8,147 bases of DNA from Marinagarivorans sp. UBA5868 (GTDB lineage: Bacteria > Pseudomonadota > Gammaproteobacteria > Pseudomonadales > Cellvibrionaceae). Below the pieces are notes generated by a model. The model had not been told where the DNA came from, searched no databases, and worked only from the letters and a program-made list of their open reading frames with translations. Location of the stretch: the NCBI GenBank assembly GCA_002432095.1, contig DJFQ01000085.1, positions 1 through 8,147 on the forward strand, in the 5' to 3' direction. Below, piece by piece: positions 1 to 7,446 of the stretch (position 1 is the first letter of the stretch; every line of letters begins with the position of its first letter). A program made the position numbers and the translations under genes.

Positions 1-2081
1 CCTTTGCGGGTGGCAACCGCTGCGCCCGTGGCGACACCGCCGATCTGTTCGCCATTGAAACTGGTGTAATTGCGCACCAGCTCCGAGTCCGGGTTAAACA
101 TGATCACGCCGTTATTCGTCCCCAGCCAGAGATTGCCTGACGGATCTTCGATGATGGCGCGAATGCCCTGATCAACAAACCCGTTGCTGGTGTTGTACAC
201 GGTGAAGTCATCGGACTCTGGGTGGTAGAGATGTATACCGGCATCGGTGCCAAACCATACGCGCCCGCGGCTATCTTCATAAATGGACAACACAGAGGGA
301 TTGGCCAGGCTGCGGGGGTTATCGCGCTGGGGAAAATAGTGTTTGAAGGTCCCGCGCTCGCGATCCATGAGATTGAGCCCATTGGCGGTACCAACCCAAA
401 AACGCCCCTGGGAATCTTCCAAGGTCGTCCACACCACCGCAGCGGAAATAGTGGTCGGATCGTTTTTGTCGTGGGGGTAGTAGGTGTAGAGGCCGGTCTG
501 CTTATCAAACTTGGTCAAACCGTGGTAGTGGGTGGCAATCCACAGATGTTTCTGCCGGTCCTCGTAAATGCTCCACACCATAAGGTCGTTGAGTTGGGTA
601 CCGGTATTTTCCCCTCGACTGGTCAGGGTGGCGTCAGCGGGCAGCTCATCAAAACGATCTTGCTGTGGATCGTAGAGCAATATTCCGTGCGCCCAGGAGC
701 CGAAGCGAAGTTCGCCGTCGGAGTCCACCACACCATTCAATATGGATGTGGAACCTATGCGGGAATCGCTGTCGCCCGTATTTCTATAGTGAGTCAGAGA
801 ATTGTCCCGCAGGTTATAGCGCGTGACACCATTGGCGCCAATCCACAGATTGCCATCCGCATCCTCCTCCACCGCTTCGACATTAGCGCCTAAAAGCCCT
901 GGGCTGAGATCGGTCTGGGCACGAAATACCCGGATAGCCGAAGTGGAGCGATCGTAGACGTTCACACCCGAGGGGTAGGTGCCGATCCAAATATCGCCAA
1001 TGTCATCCTCATAGATGCGGCGAATCGTATTGCTGCTGATACTCCCGGGGCGGCCTGGTTCGTGGAGAAATCGCAGGAAACGGTCATGCTCTTCGTCGTA
1101 AAGGTTCAGGCCGCCACCATCGCTGCCGGTCCAGAGCCAACCCTGCTTATCTAAAAATATCTGCCAGGTAAGACTGTTGGAAAGGCTGTAAGGATCAGCG
1201 GGATCATGCCGGTAGGTACGAATCACCCCCGTTTCAGGATTTAGCCGATAAATGCCGTTGTCACTGCCTCCCCAGATATTGCCCTTGTGGTCCTCGGCTA
1301 TGGTTCGGATCGAGTTGTTGGTGGTGGACGTGGGATTCGTCGGATCAGGAACAAACAGCTTCATCTCACGCTCAGGCCAGTCAATGCGCAACATTCCGCT
1401 ACGCATGCCCAACCAGACCACCCCCTGTGACGCCACATAAATCTCCTCGACGAAATTGCTTGGTAAGCTTTTCGGATCATCCGGCCGGTGAGTGAGCAGA
1501 GTAAATTCCCGTGTCTGGGTATCGTAAACGGCAAGACCCTGCTCAGACCCGATCAGCAATTTATCGTCCGGGCTTTCGGCAAGTGCGTTAATAGTCTCGC
1601 GAGACACCAGCACACCCAACTCATTCGAAACAGGCAGCATCAATTCGCGGTCACGATCGTAGCGGTAAAGCCCGGAACGGGTAGCGGCCCAAAGGTTATG
1701 GCGACTGTCTTCTAGCAGCTCCAATACATGTGTGACCGGCTGGGTCTCTGCAGGGTTTTGCGGATCAAGCGCATAGCGTATCGCGAGGAAGTCATAGCCG
1801 TCGTAGCGCAGCAGCGCATTGCGACCGCCGAGCCACATAAAGCCCTCATAGTCCTGCAATACCGCTTCCACCTCACCTAGCGCTATGTCCTCTTCCTGCA
1901 TGATGTTGCGGAACTGAATCGTTTTCGGATACTCGACCGCTGCCACGGTGACGGGAAATCCGAGTGCCACAATCAGTCCAAGCACCATCAAGAGCAGGCG
2001 AAGACGCAACCAAGCCGGGCTCGTCCAGGCGAAAACTGAGCATTGTGAGATTGTGCGCGCGGCTAAATGTCGGGTCATCAT
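1..2081 (-). CDS. Two-component regulator propeller sensor, N-terminal part (runs off the left edge)
   Basis: The minus-strand frame is open from an ATG at 2081 to the window edge, about 693 codons without a stop. Residues 25-48 form a basic then hydrophobic signal segment (LRLRLLLMVLGLIVALGFP) with likely cleavage after VTVAA. After it comes a regular run of about 13 beta-propeller blade motifs of the type G-x-(L/I/V)-W-(L/I/V)-G-(T/S)-x2-G-(L/I)-x-x-(Y/F)-(D/N), for example GFMWLGGRNALLRYD, GNIWGGSDNGIYRLN, GNLWLGTNNGVIMFN, each about 45-55 residues apart and usually preceded by an (I/L)-x-E-D. The last visible stretch (FNGEQIGGVATGAAVATRK) is typical of the final blade before a Y_Y_Y domain, so two seven-bladed propellers are expected. 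In this family the periplasmic sensor is followed by a membrane helix and a histidine kinase, hybrid kinase or GGDEF output; which applies here cannot be seen. Start choice: an in-frame TAG lies directly before tandem ATGs at 2081 and 2078, so no earlier start exists; no clear Shine-Dalgarno is visible, and a TTG at codon 25 would also give a compact signal peptide. It likely senses oligosaccharides released by the neighbouring enzymes (inference). Confidence 0.88.
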   Translation of the reverse strand, partial: MMTRHLAARTISQCSVFAWTSPAWLRLRLLLMVLGLIVALGFPVTVAAVEYPKTIQFRNIMQEEDIALGEVEAVLQDYEGFMWLGGRNALLRYDGYDFLAIRYALDPQNPAETQPVTHVLELLEDSRHNLWAATRSGLYRYDRDRELMLPVSNELGVLVSRETINALAESPDDKLLIGSEQGLAVYDTQTREFTLLTHRPDDPKSLPSNFVEEIYVASQGVVWLGMRSGMLRIDWPEREMKLFVPDPTNPTSTTNNSIRTIAEDHKGNIWGGSDNGIYRLNPETGVIRTYRHDPADPYSLSNSLTWQIFLDKQGWLWTGSDGGGLNLYDEEHDRFLRFLHEPGRPGSISSNTIRRIYEDDIGDIWIGTYPSGVNVYDRSTSAIRVFRAQTDLSPGLLGANVEAVEEDADGNLWIGANGVTRYNLRDNSLTHYRNTGDSDSRIGSTSILNGVVDSDGELRFGSWAHGILLYDPQQDRFDELPADATLTSRGENTGTQLNDLMVWSIYEDRQKHLWIATHYHGLTKFDKQTGLYTYYPHDKNDPTTISAAVVWTTLEDSQGRFWVGTANGLNLMDRERGTFKHYFPQRDNPRSLANPSVLSIYEDSRGRVWFGTDAGIHLYHPESDDFTVYNTSNGFVDQGIRAIIEDPSGNLWLGTNNGVIMFNPDSELVRNYTSFNGEQIGGVATGAAVATRK

Positions 2082-2378
2082 CTATCGAGAGCGGCGAGGA
2101 GGGTAAGCACCACTCTCTACCACCAAGCCGATCCGGCTGCGAAGCGGGTTGCAAGGTGCCATCGCGGCTCATGGGCCTACTGTTGCGTCAGGTCTATTAG
2201 TTATAGCACCGCTCAACGATTCGGCACGGCCAGCTTGAATCAAGAGTCAGAGTGGAATGGCACTTCTTTAAGGGCGTCATTCCCGCGAAGGCGGGAACCC
2301 GAAATTACCGCAGCCTTCAGAACACTGTATTACCGCTTCCGGGGAATGACGAGAATTGTGGATACAAAATAATCGCCT
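2082..2378. other. Intergenic region between sensor and GH59 gene
   Basis: This gap of about 300 bases separates two minus-strand genes. It holds one MITE-like inverted-repeat element (annotated separately) just after the GH59 stop. On the minus strand a TATAAC hexamer (2200-2205) could be a -10 for the sensor gene, but no matching -35 is convincing. The short frames here show no protein family resemblance and no ribosome binding sites. The spacing suggests the sensor is not tightly cotranslated with the GH59 gene. Confidence 0.6.
2275..2351. repeat. MITE-like/REP-like inverted repeat element (77 bp)
   Basis: A perfect 10-bp terminal inverted repeat, CGTCATTCCC at 2275-2284 and GGGAATGACG at 2342-2351, brackets 57 bases. 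The left end also contains a tight inner hairpin, TTCCCGC (2280-2286), loop GAAG, GCGGGAA (2291-2297). The CGTCATTCCCGCGAAGGCGGGAA core is a widely dispersed bacterial intergenic repeat type found in many proteobacteria. Lying 28 bases after the GH59 stop, it may act in mRNA 3'-end stabilisation or termination on the minus strand, though no T-run follows the hairpin directly. Confidence 0.75.
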
Positions 2379-5246
2379 CTACGGGACGATGCCCACTGCA
2401 TCAATTACTAAAGTCCCGCTCAATACCCTCAACAGGACAGTGTGATTACCTGAAGGCAAATTCCGTAAGCTGTAGGTGTGGGCTAAGTCGCTGGAGGCGC
2501 TCGTTCTTGCGGATGAGGTGATGACCGACCCATCAACCATCACTTCAATTACTGCGTTGCCGCCGTTAGGACCCAGAATATCCAATCCCGTGCCGACGAA
2601 TGAGTATTGAAAGGTCGAGCCACTGCCCTGGCTGGTCGATAACGTTCGATGATAGTTGTACATACTTTTGCCATTGGCATGCGCCCAACCACCGCCGTAA
2701 ATCAACTTTTCCTCAGGAATTTCAGCCAGATCATGCATTTCGAGGCTGTCGAGGAACTCTGAATAATAGGCAGGCTGGCCGCTGATTCTTCGCACTTTAA
2801 AATTATCAAATAATGTTGGGTAGTAGCCGCTCCCAAGATCCACCCGGCCGGATAAGCGGAGATGGGTGTCTGTGTACTCGGCCAACTTAACGCCATCAAG
2901 AAAGCCGGTTATGCGGTTATTGATAACTTCGAGTTCCAGCTTGTGCCAAGCCTGCGGGCGGGTGTCGAAATTACTGATCCGTGGGCCAGCGCCGTTAACG
3001 ACGTTGCCGCTCGCCACAGGTGTAGCATCTACAAGAAGTTGCCAGCTGCCATCGAATAAAAATTTCAGCAGATAAGGCGTTCCCTGGGAAAAATGTGAAT
3101 TTGCCCCGCCCTGCTGACGGGCGCCCAGCTGGGCGTAATTATTACTGATTTGGGCGACGGAGCTTTCGAACGAAACATCGACACTCGCCCGATAGTTCAG
3201 CCATCGGAAATCACCGATAGCGGTAATCGGAGACCCATTGTGCCAGGTTCCCCCCAAGCCCATAGTGGCTTGATCAACTTGCTGACGTAATACGTAGTTG
3301 TTGCTACCGTTCTGGAGATAGGCTTCAAAGGCACCGTTGCGGTCACTCGTATAAAGCGGCATCACGCTTTTTGAGCCACCGCGAGAATCAACAAAACTTT
3401 CGGTTCCTGCCAGGGTTCCGCCATTACCAATGACCGGGACGGTTTTATCCGAATAATCAAAATCATCCGCGTACAAAATCTCATCAAATGTGTCATGCCC
3501 ATTACCCTCAGCGTCGGTATCGAGCACCGTCCGCTCACCTTCCACAGGTAAGGGCTCGTGATAGGCGGCGTTGGTTCTATTTTTTAACGAACTAACAGTG
3601 ACAATGGACCAGGGTTTTACGACCAATTTATATTCCCCGTTATTGGCCGCAAGATCGCATTGGTATTTCATATGATTGGCATTGAACGCCTCTCGATCAT
3701 CCCGCCCCCGGGTTTCCCAAACCTCCAAATTCGGTTGGCCGGAAAACGCCATATTTTGCACATTGAGCGAGTAGATCTTTGTTTGCTCACTATCATTAAT
3801 AATCACGGTTGAAAAGTTACTTTTATCCGGCGCCGCCATGGTGAGATAACTGGGCGTGCCATTGCGACCGTTAACAGGATTTGTGCCGGTGGCACCAGTC
3901 GCACTCGAGGCCGCCATCATTCGCCATATTCCAGCCGAATTATTGTTGGATTCCCAACCAGTATTAGCAAACCAGCTAAAATGACGCAGCACCTGTATTC
4001 CAGCATCGAAATGTATCCAGCCCGACCAAGGGTCGCGTGCGCTGACCAATTCTTTAAAGGAAAACTGACCGCCCTCATAAAATGAGCCAATCGCCGGCTG
4101 ATAAATAAAATGTGAGCGTCTGGAATTTACAAAACCTTTAATAATTGTGTTGCCCATTTCCAGTGGGCCGTTTATGCCTCCTATACCCGTACCAACTGCA
4201 GACGGGTCGCGCATATTGTTGTTGGGTCTGAAGGAAGAGTTACTGAATGTTGCCTGGGCTTCGCTGTTCCATACTTCAATATCGAATTGTTCCGCCAGTT
4301 TTTTAAAATTACCTGCACTGTCATCGTCTGTACTGTAGTGAAAAGCAGCGATTGGCACCGCACTGCGCAGCGTCGCGTCATTTACCATCACCCCGCCGAA
4401 AGAACCGGTGCCTACCTCATCAGAAATAACAACTTTTATCGCGTTATAGAGCGAACGCTCGGTTGCGTTTTGAAAACCGCTTGTGTCGGATTTCACCCGC
4501 GAAGCGTATTGCCGGGACCAGTTCAAATCAGGTGTGCGCTCGTTCAAACCGGGATTCACATAATCGACCATGTACCCGTACTCGCGGTAGGCGGCCAATA
4601 TCGTTTCTTTAAACCATGCGTAGACTTGGTCATTGTTTGTCGCCCAGCCTGGGGCGTTCCAGCGCAGAATGCTGACCTTAAGATTGGGGTTTAACTTCTT
4701 AGCATCCGCCGCCAGTTGAAAAGCCGGTGCCCGCCTAACGTTTGCCGGTTCGTTCGCCAGGCGTTTCGTCGCGGGATCCGGTCCGGTGGAGTTATTGCGG
4801 TCATTGCCCATTTCGATTTTTACATGATTCATGATGGGCTCTGGTCCACCAAACAAGATCTTAAGCAATTCCGCATATTTTTCAGGGTGCTGCGCTTTGT
4901 AGTCCAATAACAGTGCGCTGGTGCCGTTTGCGCTCAGTACGCCGAAGCCCTTAAACGTCAGACCGTTGCGATTGTTGGCTGCGATGTTGTTGCCATTGAT
5001 CGTTACCCTAATGCCCGAGCCGCTGATATTGGTTTCGCAGGCGACAGCTCCGGGGATTTGCTCGGAGCCAGACGATGAGGAGCTGCTGGAGGATGAGCTT
5101 GATGAGCTACTTGTCGAACTGGATGAGCTACTAGTTGAGCTAGATGAATTCGAGGCACCTGAGTTGGTGCCGCCGCACCCCGCTAGAAGTCCTACTAATA
5201 CACAGGCTAAAACCAGATTAAGGATGGAAGGAGTACGGCTATTCAT
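2379..5246 (-). CDS. GH59 (galactocerebrosidase/beta-galactosidase family) lipoprotein with C-terminal beta module
   Basis: A 955-residue secreted lipoprotein. Residues 1-23 are a lipoprotein signal peptide with lipobox LAGC, lipidated at Cys24; Gly at +2 is compatible with outer-membrane sorting. A polyserine linker (29-61) follows. The barrel matches family GH59 as known from mammalian GALC: FKGFGVLSANG (98-108), IEMGND (144-149), RWNAPGW (195-201), Asn235-Glu236 as clan GH-A acid/base, Glu329 in VWNSEA as nucleophile, and DPWSGW (405-410). A beta-sandwich (about 430-560, with LEVWETRG near 507) and the GALC-like lectin domain (about 590-823, with IGDFRWLNY at 677-685) follow in the same order as in GALC. 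Residues about 826-955 are an additional beta-rich domain absent from GALC (GGGWAH, FVGTGLDILGPNGG, SGNHTVLLRVLSG, VIDAVGIV). The expected activity is release of beta-linked galactose from an extracellular glycan; substrate is not determinable. Start: the frame extends 12 codons up to a TTG at 5282, but the ATG at 5246 gives a standard signal peptide and is preferred; both have weak Shine-Dalgarno signals. Transcribed divergently from the GH43 gene. Confidence 0.9.
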   Translation of the reverse strand: MNSRTPSILNLVLACVLVGLLAGCGGTNSGASNSSSSTSSSSSSTSSSSSSSSSSSSSSGSEQIPGAVACETNISGSGIRVTINGNNIAANNRNGLTFKGFGVLSANGTSALLLDYKAQHPEKYAELLKILFGGPEPIMNHVKIEMGNDRNNSTGPDPATKRLANEPANVRRAPAFQLAADAKKLNPNLKVSILRWNAPGWATNNDQVYAWFKETILAAYREYGYMVDYVNPGLNERTPDLNWSRQYASRVKSDTSGFQNATERSLYNAIKVVISDEVGTGSFGGVMVNDATLRSAVPIAAFHYSTDDDSAGNFKKLAEQFDIEVWNSEAQATFSNSSFRPNNNMRDPSAVGTGIGGINGPLEMGNTIIKGFVNSRRSHFIYQPAIGSFYEGGQFSFKELVSARDPWSGWIHFDAGIQVLRHFSWFANTGWESNNNSAGIWRMMAASSATGATGTNPVNGRNGTPSYLTMAAPDKSNFSTVIINDSEQTKIYSLNVQNMAFSGQPNLEVWETRGRDDREAFNANHMKYQCDLAANNGEYKLVVKPWSIVTVSSLKNRTNAAYHEPLPVEGERTVLDTDAEGNGHDTFDEILYADDFDYSDKTVPVIGNGGTLAGTESFVDSRGGSKSVMPLYTSDRNGAFEAYLQNGSNNYVLRQQVDQATMGLGGTWHNGSPITAIGDFRWLNYRASVDVSFESSVAQISNNYAQLGARQQGGANSHFSQGTPYLLKFLFDGSWQLLVDATPVASGNVVNGAGPRISNFDTRPQAWHKLELEVINNRITGFLDGVKLAEYTDTHLRLSGRVDLGSGYYPTLFDNFKVRRISGQPAYYSEFLDSLEMHDLAEIPEEKLIYGGGWAHANGKSMYNYHRTLSTSQGSGSTFQYSFVGTGLDILGPNGGNAVIEVMVDGSVITSSARTSASSDLAHTYSLRNLPSGNHTVLLRVLSGTLVIDAVGIVP
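5064..5162 (-). other. Polyserine linker of the GH59 lipoprotein
   Basis: About 33 codons, nearly all serine with two threonines, connect the lipid anchor to the catalytic domain. TCN and AGY codons are mixed (agc, agt, tca, tcc, tcg, tct), so the low complexity is at protein level and the DNA is not a simple tandem repeat. Such linkers act as flexible spacers in Cellvibrionaceae secreted enzymes. Confidence 0.9.
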
Positions 5247-5472
5247 TGCTGGCAATCCCAGTCGATTGTTATTGATTTTCAAATCGCGTGTTTGACTTTA
5301 ATACATCCGACGATACCTATGACTGCACGTCAGAAGAAGAACATACAGCCGGAATTGGTTAAAAAATACGAACTTTTTAATTAATTATGCGTTTAGTTAA
5401 ATAAAAAGCAGGGATGCAAATGGTAGTTTTAGATATTGTTAGGCTGAACGAAAGATAAAAACACCAACACAT

Positions 5473-5491
5473 AAAACCCGTTAAAAACCCG
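5473..5491 (+). repeat. Direct repeat AAAACCCG x2, 11-bp period (candidate regulator site)
   Basis: AAAACCCG occurs at 5473-5480 and again at 5484-5491, exactly 11 bases apart, about 110-130 bases before the GH43 start. Direct repeats spaced by one helical turn are typical of response-regulator or AraC-type activator sites. This is a candidate only; two short copies can arise by chance in AT-rich DNA. Confidence 0.3.
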
Positions 5492-5584
5492 GGTAAAACA
5501 ATAAAAACTAGATCTACATCACAGTTAAATTTTCTCTTTTGAGAGACATCACCGACCACCAGAGAACGCTGTCTCATAATTAAT

Positions 5585-5589
5585 GAGGA
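5585..5589 (+). promoter_or_regulatory. Ribosome binding site of the GH43 gene
   Basis: GAGGA lies 10 bases before the ATG at 5600 and fixes that start. It is the clearest Shine-Dalgarno in the window; the other three genes have weak or no visible ones. Confidence 0.7.
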
Positions 5590-5599
5590 CTCAATAACA

Positions 5600-7387
5600 A
5601 TGACGACTAATAAAACTCGCCAACAAGAATCTCGGTTAAGTCTACTGCGACTTATCTCACAGAGTGCTGTGGTTTTAATGGCGAGCGTATTGCTTTTTGG
5701 GTGCGGGGGGGCCGCAGAAACTGGCACCAGCAGTTCGTCGTCCGCTTCGAGTAGCTCGTCTTCCTCATCCAGCAGCAGTTCATCAAGCTCATCCAGTTCC
5801 TCAAGTTCATCCACCAGTTCAAGCGGAGTGATCCACCCAACCTGCGGCAGCGTCGCAACGGAAGTCTTCGGCGCAACAAGTCGCGACCTTCCTGCCACCC
5901 TGGAAGCCGAGGATTTCGACGCTGAGAGCTACTTCGACGACACCGCAGAGAATCAAGGTGGTGCCTACCGCCTTGATACCGGGGTGGACATTAAAGCAGC
6001 TGGCGAAGGCTACGCCGTCGGGTGGATGGTCGCCGGTGAATGGTTGGAATACACCCTTTATGTGTCTGAGGAAGGCGACTTCCCGGTCACCATCCGCTCC
6101 GGAGCTGTGGGCACCGGCCGTACGCTCGCGCTCTCACAATGCGACGAACCCTTGATTGAATCCTTCAAAGTTCCAGCGGTAAATGAATGGGGTCAATTCA
6201 AAACCTGGTCGGCGGGCACTGTCCATTTGTCGCCAGGTTGGCAAAAAATCCGTGTCAGCGTCGGCGATTCCGACTTTCTGGATTTGGATTGGATTCACAT
6301 TGGCCCCTACGACGGTGTGATCGATCCACCCGACCCGGAGATTCCAGCCCCCACGTCTTTTGCCAACCCGATCATTAAATACGATGCGGCAGATCCCACC
6401 CACGGACCCGGCGAATTGATCTTCACCGCAGACGGCGCCGGCATGCCCTGGAATGACAAGTTATATCTCTACACGACCCATGACGAACAGTACGAAGGCT
6501 CGAACGGCTATCGAATGTACGACTACCGCTTGTGGGTTTCTTCCGACATGGTGAATTGGGAAAACAAAGGTGCCGTGGCGCGCTACAGCGATTGGAAATG
6601 GGCACGTGGCAACGATATGGCCGGCGACGCCAATGCGATGCAAACCGTCCATCGCAAGAACGCTCAGGGTCAGGACAAGTTTTATATTTACGTGCCCATC
6701 AACGGTGACCCAACCGGCTGGGGAATCACCATAGGCGTTGGTGTTGCCGATCGCCCCGAGGGTCCTTTTACCGATCCGCGCGGCATGCCCATGATCCTGC
6801 TCAGTGATACCGAAGGCGTCTGGCGCGACAGTGCAGGTGTCGTTGCCGAACATGGCTGGCGCAATCTCGATCCAACTGTGTTCGTCGATGACGATGGACG
6901 GGTGTACATGTACTGGGGCAATAACGCGCTTTATTGGGTTGAGCTGGAACAGAACATGATCCACTTGAAAGGTGAGCAATTCACTTTGGATTCAAATGGA
7001 AAAATGACCAACCGCAATACCCGCAATGTTCAAATTCACGCGGTGAACAGTCTGCCGGATTTTGAGGAAGCGGCTTATCTGCATAAGCACGGCGATTGGT
7101 ATTACCTCAGTTATTCCAAAGGCTTTCCGGAGAGCACGGCTTACGGCATGAGCCGTTCGCCCACAGGACCTTGGGAATATAAAGGGCACATTCTCGACGC
7201 ACAGGCGATACCGGACGGCATAGGCACAGTGCACCACTCAATATTTGAATTTAAAGGCGCGAGCTACATTTCGTACCACAACGCGGGTCTGCCCACGGGT
7301 GGTGACTATAGACGTTCGGTGTGTCTGGATCGCCTGTATTACAACAGCGATGGAACCATAAAAAAAATAATCCCGACGTCCAAATAA
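5600..7387 (+). CDS. CBM6-GH43 lipoprotein (arabinofuranosidase/xylosidase/galactanase type)
   Basis: A 595-residue secreted lipoprotein. The signal peptide ends in lipobox LFGC with Cys35 followed by Gly-Gly. A polyserine linker covers residues 44-75. Residues about 96-235 are a CBM6 carbohydrate-binding module: LEAEDFD (101-107), GGAYRLDTGVDI (120-131), the aromatic GWMVAGEWLEY (141-151) and the closing DLDWIHIG (228-235). A Pro-rich spacer (239-256) leads to a five-bladed GH43 domain (about 255-595). Expected GH43 residues are present: Asp265 (base, in AADPT), Asp424 (pKa modulator, in RNLDPTVFVDDDG) and Glu490 (acid, in DFEEAAYL), plus the His-His at 545-546 and the ISYHNAG strand. GH43 enzymes are inverting and usually remove arabinose, xylose or galactose units; the exact specificity cannot be read from sequence alone. 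The protein resembles the arabinoxylan arabinofuranohydrolase-like branch (DYRLWVSSDMVNW, YMYWGNNALY). It is complete, with a good ribosome binding site, and is transcribed away from the GH59 gene from a shared control region. Confidence 0.92.
   Translation: MTTNKTRQQESRLSLLRLISQSAVVLMASVLLFGCGGAAETGTSSSSSASSSSSSSSSSSSSSSSSSSSSSTSSSGVIHPTCGSVATEVFGATSRDLPATLEAEDFDAESYFDDTAENQGGAYRLDTGVDIKAAGEGYAVGWMVAGEWLEYTLYVSEEGDFPVTIRSGAVGTGRTLALSQCDEPLIESFKVPAVNEWGQFKTWSAGTVHLSPGWQKIRVSVGDSDFLDLDWIHIGPYDGVIDPPDPEIPAPTSFANPIIKYDAADPTHGPGELIFTADGAGMPWNDKLYLYTTHDEQYEGSNGYRMYDYRLWVSSDMVNWENKGAVARYSDWKWARGNDMAGDANAMQTVHRKNAQGQDKFYIYVPINGDPTGWGITIGVGVADRPEGPFTDPRGMPMILLSDTEGVWRDSAGVVAEHGWRNLDPTVFVDDDGRVYMYWGNNALYWVELEQNMIHLKGEQFTLDSNGKMTNRNTRNVQIHAVNSLPDFEEAAYLHKHGDWYYLSYSKGFPESTAYGMSRSPTGPWEYKGHILDAQAIPDGIGTVHHSIFEFKGASYISYHNAGLPTGGDYRRSVCLDRLYYNSDGTIKKIIPTSK
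5729..5824 (+). other. Polyserine linker of the CBM6-GH43 lipoprotein
   Basis: About 32 codons, almost all serine with one alanine and one threonine, separate the lipid anchor from CBM6. All six serine codons are used in mixed order. The antisense strand of this tract gives a spurious Asp/Glu/Leu-rich frame. Confidence 0.9.
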
Positions 7388-7419
7388 CAGTCTATCAGCG
7401 CGCGCAACCTGGGGGTTTC

Positions 7420-7446
7420 CCGCCCACATAAAGAGGCGGATTTTTG
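7420..7446 (+). terminator. Weak candidate rho-independent terminator after GH43
   Basis: CCGCC (7420-7424) pairs with GGCGG (7435-7439) across a 10-base loop and is followed by ATTTTT (7440-7445). The stem is short (5 GC pairs), so termination strength is uncertain. The T-run also forms the left arm of the next palindrome, which could contribute a second hairpin. Confidence 0.4.

Larger units (their letters stand above)
5247..5599. promoter_or_regulatory. Divergent control region between GH59 and GH43 genes
   Basis: This AT-rich stretch separates the two divergent lipoprotein genes and must hold promoters for both. Visible structure: a 7-bp inverted repeat CTTTTTA/TAAAAAG (5373-5379 and 5402-5408) around an AATTAATTA tract; a direct repeat AAAACCCG one helical turn apart (separate entry), whose second copy overlaps the palindrome ACCCGGGT (5487-5494); and small GAGA/TCTC inverted repeats at about 5532-5574. 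On the minus strand CATAAT near 5384-5389 could be a -10 for the GH59 gene, but no good -35 accompanies it. No convincing sigma-70 promoter is seen on the plus strand. The antisense frame across this region is an artefact of the neighbouring serine codons. Confidence 0.55.

Noticed and set aside
222..893. Plus-strand open frame of 223 codons
   Set aside because: It lies opposite the propeller sensor, whose frame shows clear blade motifs throughout. The plus frame has no recognisable domain and no ribosome binding site.
1873..2172. Minus-strand 99-codon frame starting upstream of the sensor
   Set aside because: It overlaps the sensor start in another frame, has no family resemblance, and the sensor frame carries the signal peptide and first blades.
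2275..2351. CRISPR repeat or rho-independent terminator
   Set aside because: Only one copy is present, so it is not an array, and no T-run follows the hairpin on either strand; the dispersed-repeat reading fits better.
4287..4694. Plus-strand 135-codon frame
   Set aside because: It lies opposite the GH59 catalytic barrel including the acid/base Asn-Glu; no support as a gene.
4921..5295. Plus-strand acidic frame rich in Asp, Glu and Leu
   Set aside because: It is the antisense of the GH59 polyserine linker; serine codons read backwards give D/E/L-rich strings.
5377..5898. Minus-strand 173-codon acidic frame across the divergent region
   Set aside because: The acidic core is antisense to the GH43 polyserine linker, and the rest covers intergenic DNA with no domain.
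6461..6979. Minus-strand 172-codon frame
   Set aside because: It is antisense to the conserved GH43 domain and shows no independent features.
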